From Pseudonocardia sediminis (GTDB lineage Bacteria > Actinomycetota > Actinomycetes > Mycobacteriales > Pseudonocardiaceae), in contig NZ_SHKL01000001.1 of the NCBI RefSeq assembly GCF_004217185.1, forward strand, positions 5,206,001 through 5,270,000: DNA of 64,000 bases, in the 5' to 3' direction. Each line of letters starts with the position of its first letter. Within the stretch, counting starts at the first letter, position 1. A model generated the notes under the pieces. The model was not told where the DNA came from. It made no database searches and saw nothing but the letters and a program-made list of their open reading frames with translations. Below, one piece after another: positions 58,927-64,000 of this stretch. Position numbers and translations under genes: made by a program.

Positions 58927-59589
58927 TCAGGCGGGGAGGACCTGCTCGCCGAGGACCTCGCTGACCTGGGCGGCGGTGATGTCGCCCTCGCGCAGGAGGC
59001 GGGGGGTCGCGTCCGTGAGGTCGACGATCGTGGACGCGACCGGCGCGCCGGAGGGGCCGCCGTCGAGGTAGACGCCGACGCTCGGGCCGAGCTGGTCGGC
59101 GGCCTCGGTGACGTTCGACGCCGGCGGGCGCCCGGAGGTGTTCGCGCTGGACACGGCCATCGGGCCGACGTCGCGGAGCAGTTCCAGCGCGACCGGGTGC
59201 AGCGGCATCCGCAGCATCACCGTGCCGCGGGTGGTGCCCAGGTCCCAGGCCAGCGACGGCGCGTGCGGCAGGACCAGCGACAGCGCGCCGGGCCAGAACG
59301 CCTCGATCAGCGAGCGGGCACCGGACGGGACGCCGGTGACCAGGCCGTCGATCGTGGTCCAGGAGCCGACGAGCACCGGGACCGGCATGTCCGGGCCGCG
59401 GTTCTTCGCGGCCAGCAGCGCGCGGACGGCCTCACCCGAGAACGCGTCGCAGCCCAGGCCGTAGACGGTGTCGGTCGGTAGCACGACCAGGCCGCCGGTC
59501 CGGACCGCCCGGGCCGCCGCCGCGAGACCGCGGACACGCTCGTCGGGATCGGAGCAGTCGAACGTCGGGACGGTGTTCACCCAAGTCAC
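58927..59589 (-). CDS. sua5: threonylcarbamoyl-AMP synthase
   Basis: 220 residues. First step of t6A tRNA modification. GGLVVLPTDTVYGLGCDAFSGEAVRALLAAKNRGPDMPVPVLVGSW (KxR and ATP/Thr site), GTVMLRMPLHPVALELLRDVGPMAVSSANTSGRPPASN and GAPVASTIVDLTDATPRLLREGDI are all YrdC-domain signatures. GTG 59589 chosen; a second GTG at 59580 is possible. Lies 11 bp downstream of prmC. Confidence 0.95.
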   Translation of the reverse strand: MTWVNTVPTFDCSDPDERVRGLAAAARAVRTGGLVVLPTDTVYGLGCDAFSGEAVRALLAAKNRGPDMPVPVLVGSWTTIDGLVTGVPSGARSLIEAFWPGALSLVLPHAPSLAWDLGTTRGTVMLRMPLHPVALELLRDVGPMAVSSANTSGRPPASNVTEAADQLGPSVGVYLDGGPSGAPVASTIVDLTDATPRLLREGDITAAQVSEVLGEQVLPA

Positions 59590-59600
59590 GGTGAAGGAGC

Positions 59601-60503
59601 CTACGACCGGCCCCCGGGAAGGCGGGCACCGGCACGAGCGGGCACCCGACGGGCGGTGACGAACCGGGGCCGCCCGTTGAGGTCGGCGTGCTCGACGACG
59701 TCGGACAGCGTCCGGCGACGGCGCAGGAGCGCGGGAACGGAGTCGCCCTGGGTGTCGTCGTGCTCGATGGCCAGGGACGCGCCGTGGCGCAGCAGCCCGG
59801 TCGCGGTGCCGACGACGGCCGCGATGATCTCGGTGCCGTCCGGGCCGCCGAACACGGCGTCCGGCGGGTCCCACTCGGTGACCTCGGGCGGCAGGGCGGT
59901 GCCGTCCGGAACGTACGGCGGGTTGCAGACGACCAGGTCGACCGCGGCCTCGAGGTCGATGAGCAGGTTCGACCAGCGCACGTCGGCGTGGTGCAGCACG
60001 ACCGGACGTCCGCCCGCGGCGACGTGGGTGTCGATGTTGCGCTTCGCCCAGCTCAGGGCCGTGGTGTCGGCCTCCAGGGCGTGCACCGTCGCGTCCGGGC
60101 GCGACGCGGCGAACGCCAGCGCGAGGGCGCCGGACCCGGTGCACAGGTCGAGCACGGTCGGTTTCGGCACGTCGCGCAGTGCGCCGAGGCCCCATTCCAA
60201 CAGCAGCTCGGTCTCCGGGCGCGGGACGAACACGCCCGGCCCGACGGCGACCTCCACCGGCCCGAGGACGGCGGTCCCCAGGATGTGCTGCAGCGGCTCG
60301 CGGGTGGCCCGGCGGGCGGCGAGCTCACGCAGCCGCGCCACCACCGGTGGGTCGACCAGCGGGATCATCGGCAGCTTCGACCGCGGCTCACCGAGCACGT
60401 GTGCGGCCAGCAGCTCGGCGTCCACCCGCGGGGAGGACACCCCGGCCGCCTCCAGCGCCCGCGTCGCCTCCCCCACCGCGACCCGCAGCGGCATCCTGCT
60501 CAC
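59601..60503 (-). CDS. prmC: peptide chain release factor N5-glutamine methyltransferase
   Basis: 300 residues. Methylates the GGQ glutamine of release factors. Helical N-domain, then LQHILGTAVLGPVEVAVGPGVFVPRPETELLLEW, SAM loop VLDLCTGSGALALAFAASRP, and the catalytic NPPYVPDG. C-terminus is variable and basic. GTG 60503, 7 bp after prfA, which encodes its substrate. Confidence 0.95.
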   Translation of the reverse strand: MSRMPLRVAVGEATRALEAAGVSSPRVDAELLAAHVLGEPRSKLPMIPLVDPPVVARLRELAARRATREPLQHILGTAVLGPVEVAVGPGVFVPRPETELLLEWGLGALRDVPKPTVLDLCTGSGALALAFAASRPDATVHALEADTTALSWAKRNIDTHVAAGGRPVVLHHADVRWSNLLIDLEAAVDLVVCNPPYVPDGTALPPEVTEWDPPDAVFGGPDGTEIIAAVVGTATGLLRHGASLAIEHDDTQGDSVPALLRRRRTLSDVVEHADLNGRPRFVTARRVPARAGARLPGGRS

Positions 60504-60510
60504 GAGACGA

Positions 60511-61611
60511 TCACTCAGCCGTCGCCTGGCCGCCGGTGCTCGTGGCGACCGCCTCGGCGCGCTCGGCCGCCGAGAGCGCGCCCAGCACGTCGTCGAGGTG
60601 GCCGTCGAGCACGGTCGAGAGGTTGTGCGCCTTGAACCCGACGCGGTGGTCGGAGATCCGGTTCTCCGGGAAGTTGTAGGTCCGGATCCGCTCGGAGCGG
60701 TCCACCGTGCGCACCTGCGAGCGACGGTCCGCCGACGCCTGCGCGGACGCCTCGGCCTCGGCCTTGGCCTGCAGCCGGGAGCGCAGGACCTCCATCGCGC
60801 GCGCCTTGTTCTGCAGCTGCGAACGCTCGTTCTGGCAGGTCACGACGATGCCGGTGGGCAGGTGCGTGAGCCGGACCGCGGAGTCGGTCGTGTTGACGCT
60901 CTGGCCGCCGTGCCCGGAGGAGCGGTAGACGTCGACGCGCAGGTCCTTCTCCTCGATCTCGATGTCGGGGGCGTCGTCGACCTCGGGGAAGACGAGGACG
61001 CCGGCCGCGGAGGTGTGCACGCGGCCCTGCGACTCGGTGACGGGCACGCGCTGCACCCGGTGCACGCCGCCCTCGAACTTCAGCGACGCCCACACCCCGA
61101 CCGACGGGTCCTTCGACCGCACCGACACGGTGACGTCCTTGTACCCGCCGAGGTCGGACTCGGTGAACCCGAGGATCTCGGTGCGCCAGCCGCGGGACTC
61201 GGCGTAGCGGGTGTACATCCGCACCAGGTCGGCGGCGAACAGCGCGGACTCCTCGCCGCCTTCACCGGACTTCACCTCGAGGACGACGTCGTCGCCGTCG
61301 TGCGGGTCACGCGGCACGAGCAGCTCGGCGAGCTGCGTCTCCAGCTCGGTGATCCGGCCGGTCAGCGTGTCGGCCTCGGCCGCGAACGCGTGGTCCTCGG
61401 AGGCGAGCTCGAGGGCGGCGTCGCGGTCGGCGCGGGCCCCGGAGAGCTCACGGGCGACGGCGACGACCGGACCCAGCTCGGCGTAGCGGCGACCGAGCTT
61501 GCGCGCGGCGGCCGGGTCGGCCTGCACCTCCGGGTCGGCCAGGCGCTGCTCCAGCTCGGCGTGCTCGTCGAAGAGCGCGTCGACGGACAGGGCCGGGGCC
61601 GGGGTACTCAT
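60511..61611 (-). CDS. prfA: peptide chain release factor 1
   Basis: 366 residues. Terminates at UAA/UAG. Domain order: helical domain 1, RVPVTESQGRVHTS with the PVT-type codon-recognition tripeptide, and GGQ (about residues 235-237) in SSGHGGQSVNTTDSAVRLTH. The C-terminal helix-rich end follows. ATG 61611; no strong Shine-Dalgarno. Preceded by the L31 terminator. Confidence 0.97.
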   Translation of the reverse strand: MSTPAPALSVDALFDEHAELEQRLADPEVQADPAAARKLGRRYAELGPVVAVARELSGARADRDAALELASEDHAFAAEADTLTGRITELETQLAELLVPRDPHDGDDVVLEVKSGEGGEESALFAADLVRMYTRYAESRGWRTEILGFTESDLGGYKDVTVSVRSKDPSVGVWASLKFEGGVHRVQRVPVTESQGRVHTSAAGVLVFPEVDDAPDIEIEEKDLRVDVYRSSGHGGQSVNTTDSAVRLTHLPTGIVVTCQNERSQLQNKARAMEVLRSRLQAKAEAEASAQASADRRSQVRTVDRSERIRTYNFPENRISDHRVGFKAHNLSTVLDGHLDDVLGALSAAERAEAVATSTGGQATAE

Positions 61612-61663
61612 CGCTGGCGGTTTCCGTTCTGGATGGGGCGGGGAGAGGCTCTGACACACGAAC

Positions 61664-61699
61664 GGCGCCCGTCACCTCGTGTGGGAGGTGACGGGCGCC
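61664..61699 (-). terminator. rpmE terminator
   Basis: Perfect 15-bp stem (61664-61678 with 61685-61699), 6-nt loop GTGTGG, between rpmE and prfA. Confidence 0.85.
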
Positions 61700-61709
61700 G
61701 ATCGGAGAG

Positions 61710-61934
61710 CTACTTGGCCGAACCCGCGCGGCGCTTGCCGTAGCGCGCCTCGAAGCGGGCGACGCGACCGCCGGAGTCCAGGATCCGCTGCTTACCGGTG
61801 TAGAACGGGTGGCAGGCGGAGCAGGTCTCGACGAACATCTTGCCGCTCGTCTTGGTGCTGCGGGTGGTGAACGAGCTGCCGCAACCGCAGGTGACCTGGG
61901 TCTCGACGTACTCGGGGTGGATGCCCGGACGCAT
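61710..61934 (-). CDS. rpmE: ribosomal protein L31 (zinc-binding C+ form)
   Basis: 74 residues. MRPGIHPEYVETQVTCGCGSSFTTRST followed by VETCSACHPFYTGKQRILDSGGRVARFEARYGKR. The four Cys (C-x-C and C-x-x-C) bind zinc, so this is the C+ form released under zinc starvation, not the zinc-free paralogue. ATG 61934 with GAGAGGAA upstream. Between rho and prfA, as in most actinobacteria. Confidence 0.97.
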   Translation of the reverse strand: MRPGIHPEYVETQVTCGCGSSFTTRSTKTSGKMFVETCSACHPFYTGKQRILDSGGRVARFEARYGKRRAGSAK

Positions 61935-62027
61935 GGCGTTTCCTCTCATCGTGGCCGCCGGGTCCCGCCGCATCATGTCGATGGAGCGGGTGAACCGGTG
62001 CCGGAAGCTGACATCTCATTCAACCAC

Positions 62028-62059
62028 CCGGCCCCGGCGGTTGTTCCCGCCGGGGCCGG
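62028..62059 (-). terminator. rho terminator
   Basis: Perfect 13-bp stem (62028-62040 with 62047-62059), 6-nt loop TTGTTC, directly after the rho stop. Confidence 0.85.
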
Positions 62060-62072
62060 TGTGGAGAACGCT

Positions 62073-64000
62073 CTAGTCCTCGTCCTTGCCGGGGGTCGAC
62101 TTCGCGACCTCCATCATGAACTCGATGTTGGTCTTCGACTTCTTGAGCCGGTTGAGCACCAGGTCGATGGCCTGCTGGTCGTCGAGCGCAGCGAGCACCC
62201 GGCGCAGCTTGACCATCACCGCGTGCTCGTCGGCCGACATCAGCAGCTCTTCCTTGCGGGTGCCGCTGTCACCGACGTCGATCGCCGGGAAGACGCGCTT
62301 GTCGGCGATCTTGCGGTCCAGCTTGAGCTCGGCGTTGCCGGTGCCCTTGAACTCCTCGAAGATCACCGTGTCCATCGTCGAACCGGTCTCGACCAGCGCG
62401 GTGGCGAAGATGGTCAGCGAGCCGCCGTCCTCGATGTTGCGCGCGGCGCCGAGGAAGCGCTTCGGCGGGTAGAGCGCCGTGGAGTCGACACCACCGGAGA
62501 GGATCCGGCCCGACGCGGGTGCGGCCAGGTTGTAGGCGCGGCCCAGGCGGGTGATGTTGTCCAGCAGCACGACCACGTCGTAGCCCATCTCGACCAGGCG
62601 CTTGGCCCGCTCGATGGACAGCTCCGCGATCGTGGTGTGGTCCGACGGCGGCCGGTCGAAGGTCGACGCGATGACCTCGCCCTTCACCGACCGCTGCATG
62701 TCGGTGACCTCTTCGGGCCGCTCGTCGACCAGCACCACCATGAGGTGGCACTCCGGGTTGTTCGTGGTGATCGCGTTCGCGATGTTCTGCATGATCGTGG
62801 TCTTGCCTGCCTTGGGCGGCGACACGATCAGCGCGCGCTGCCCCTTGCCGACCGGCATCACCAGGTCGATCACCCGGGTGGTCAGGTTCGTCGGCTCGGT
62901 CTCGAGGCGCAGGCGCTCGTTCGGGTAGAGCGGCGTCAGCTTCGTGAACTCGGGACGGGCCTTCGCGACCTCGGGGTCGCTGCCGTTGACGGTGTCGACG
63001 CGCACCAGCGGGTTGAACTTCGCCCGCTGCTGCTCGTTCTCCCGCGGCTGGCGGACCGCACCGGTGATCGCGTCACCGCGGCGCAGGCCGTTCTTGCGCA
63101 CCATCGACATCGAGACGTAGACGTCGGTCGGGCCGGACAGGTAGCCGGTGGTCCGGACGAACGCGTAGTTGTCCAGGATGTCGACGATCCCGGCGACGGG
63201 CAGCAGCACGTCGTCGTCGCGGATCTCGGTGTCGACGTTGCCGCCGCCACCGCTGCCGGTGCGCTCGCGGTCACGGCCCCGGCGACGGTCACGGAACCGG
63301 CGGCCGCGACGGCCGCGGCCGTCACCGTCGTCGTCCTCGACGTCGTTGCGGGTGTCGTTGCCGCCCCGGCCGTTGCCCCCGCGGGTGTCGTCGTTGCCCC
63401 GGTTGTCGTTGCGGTCGTTGCGGTTGCCGTTCCCGCCGCGGCCGTTGTCGTTGTTCCGGCCGTTGTCATTGCGGGAGTCGTTCCGCGAGTCGTTGCGGTC
63501 GTTGCGGGTGTCGTTGCCGCCCCGGCCGTTGTCGTTCCCGCGGCCGCTGTCACGCCCGTTGTCGCCGCCGCGGCCGTTGTCGTTGCCGCGTGCGGTGTCG
63601 TTGCCCCGGCCGTTGCCGTCCCGGTTGCCGCCGTTGCGGTCCCGGCTCTCGCCCCGGTTGTCCGAGCCACGGCCGTTGTCGCCCTGGTCGTTGCCGCCGC
63701 GGCTGCGGTTGCGCTCGCGGCGCTCCTGACGGGTGTCGCCGTCGGCGTTGCCGTTCTGGCGGCCGTCGTCGGTGCGCGGGGACTCGGTGGGCGTGCCGTT
63801 CGCGGAGCCGTTCTGCTCCTGCGCGTCGGCGCTCTCGGTGTCACCGCCGCGACGACGGGTCCGTCCACGACGGCCACCGCCCTCGGGCTGCGAATCCTGC
63901 GATCCGGCGTCCGTGGTCGCGGTGTCCTTCGACCCGGTGTCGTCCGACGCGCCGTCCTGCGACGAGGAGTCCTGCGACCCACGGGAGCCCGCGCCGTCGC
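62073..64000 (-). CDS. rho: transcription termination factor Rho with long Asn/Arg-rich region (5' end outside window)
   Basis: 641 residues are visible; the N-terminus lies beyond the window. Reading towards the C-terminus: an acidic Ser/Asp/Gln segment, then about 170 residues (63760-63250) almost wholly composed of Asn, Gly, Arg and Asp with repeated NDNGRGG and RNDRNDS blocks. Next comes the RNA-binding CSD (VAGIVDILDNYAFVRTTGYLSGPTDVYVS), and the ATPase with Walker A SPPKAGKTTIMQN, VDERPEEVTDM, TTIAELSIERAKRLVEMG and LLDNITRLGRAYN, and the R-loop FKGTGNAELKLDRK. The motor is complete. Actinobacterial Rho proteins often carry basic insertions, but this one is extreme. Confidence 0.96.
   Translation of the reverse strand, partial: DGAGSRGSQDSSSQDGASDDTGSKDTATTDAGSQDSQPEGGGRRGRTRRRGGDTESADAQEQNGSANGTPTESPRTDDGRQNGNADGDTRQERRERNRSRGGNDQGDNGRGSDNRGESRDRNGGNRDGNGRGNDTARGNDNGRGGDNGRDSGRGNDNGRGGNDTRNDRNDSRNDSRNDNGRNNDNGRGGNGNRNDRNDNRGNDDTRGGNGRGGNDTRNDVEDDDGDGRGRRGRRFRDRRRGRDRERTGSGGGGNVDTEIRDDDVLLPVAGIVDILDNYAFVRTTGYLSGPTDVYVSMSMVRKNGLRRGDAITGAVRQPRENEQQRAKFNPLVRVDTVNGSDPEVAKARPEFTKLTPLYPNERLRLETEPTNLTTRVIDLVMPVGKGQRALIVSPPKAGKTTIMQNIANAITTNNPECHLMVVLVDERPEEVTDMQRSVKGEVIASTFDRPPSDHTTIAELSIERAKRLVEMGYDVVVLLDNITRLGRAYNLAAPASGRILSGGVDSTALYPPKRFLGAARNIEDGGSLTIFATALVETGSTMDTVIFEEFKGTGNAELKLDRKIADKRVFPAIDVGDSGTRKEELLMSADEHAVMVKLRRVLAALDDQQAIDLVLNRLKKSKTNIEFMMEVAKSTPGKDED

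Noticed and set aside
62936..63982. Thr/Ala-rich alternative frame (minus strand) and Arg/Pro/Ser-rich frame (plus strand) across the rho repeat region
   Set aside because: Both are frame-shifted readings of the same Asn/Arg/Gly repeat DNA; the rho frame joins seamlessly to the conserved RNA-binding domain.

Overview
This window comes from a very GC-rich actinobacterium, most likely a member of the Pseudonocardiaceae (Pseudonocardia-like). Support for this is inferential: the GlgE/TreS/Mak alpha-glucan cluster, the mismatch endonuclease NucS, a MurA with Asp in place of the catalytic Cys, a single-chain MeaA-type mutase, and the order rho-rpmE-prfA-prmC-sua5-(glyA)-wecA-atpI-atpBEFHAGDC-DUF2550-(cobalamin adenosyltransferase, murA), which resembles the mycobacterial arrangement. 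I see no rRNA, tRNA, CRISPR array, insertion sequence or prophage. Many starts are GTG, and many first genes of transcription units have a TANNNT -10-like hexamer 6-8 nt before the start codon, as expected for leaderless mRNAs.

Region 1 (1-12.7 kb) is alpha-glucan/trehalose metabolism: glycogen phosphorylase (cut by the window edge), maltosyltransferase glgE, a divergent GH13 trehalose-synthase-like enzyme, maltokinase and branching enzyme glgB with an unusual proline-rich tail. Together these form the trehalose -> maltose -> maltose-1-phosphate -> branched glucan route plus breakdown. A GDSL esterase, a DUF3558 lipoprotein and a cytosolic-looking type-1 periplasmic-binding-fold protein are interspersed. 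Region 2 (12.7-21.2 kb) is a mixed accessory stretch: cupin/MarR divergent pair, MFS transporter, GT87 glycosyltransferase, YbbN-like co-chaperone, alpha/beta hydrolase with a thiamine-binding-type protein, a second MarR and an XRE-type regulator.

Region 3 (21.2-46.6 kb) contains most of a dispersed ethylmalonyl-CoA / short-chain acyl-CoA network: thiolase and meaB, methylmalonyl-CoA epimerase, crotonyl-CoA carboxylase/reductase, a tandemly duplicated 3-hydroxyacyl-CoA dehydrogenase, an enoyl-CoA hydratase, the MeaA-type mutase and a PduO-type adenosyltransferase that would supply adenosylcobalamin. Three of these promoters carry the same 14-bp palindrome (CTACC-SRYG-RGTAR), which suggests a common regulator. 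Interspersed are an aldehyde dehydrogenase, NucS, WYL and TetR regulators, a Nudix hydrolase, a cytochrome P450, an EhuB-like lipoprotein, a striking protein made of perfect 14-residue (two-heptad) repeats, and an FHA protein overlapping a receptor-type Ser/Thr kinase.

Region 4 (46.7-64 kb), entirely on the minus strand, is the conserved core: F1Fo ATP synthase, WecA, GlyA, Sua5, PrmC, PrfA, L31 and Rho. Rho carries a long Asn/Arg/Gly/Asp-rich disordered region. The one intruder is a DUF559 endonuclease-like gene flanked on both sides by copies of the same ~56-bp hairpin element.
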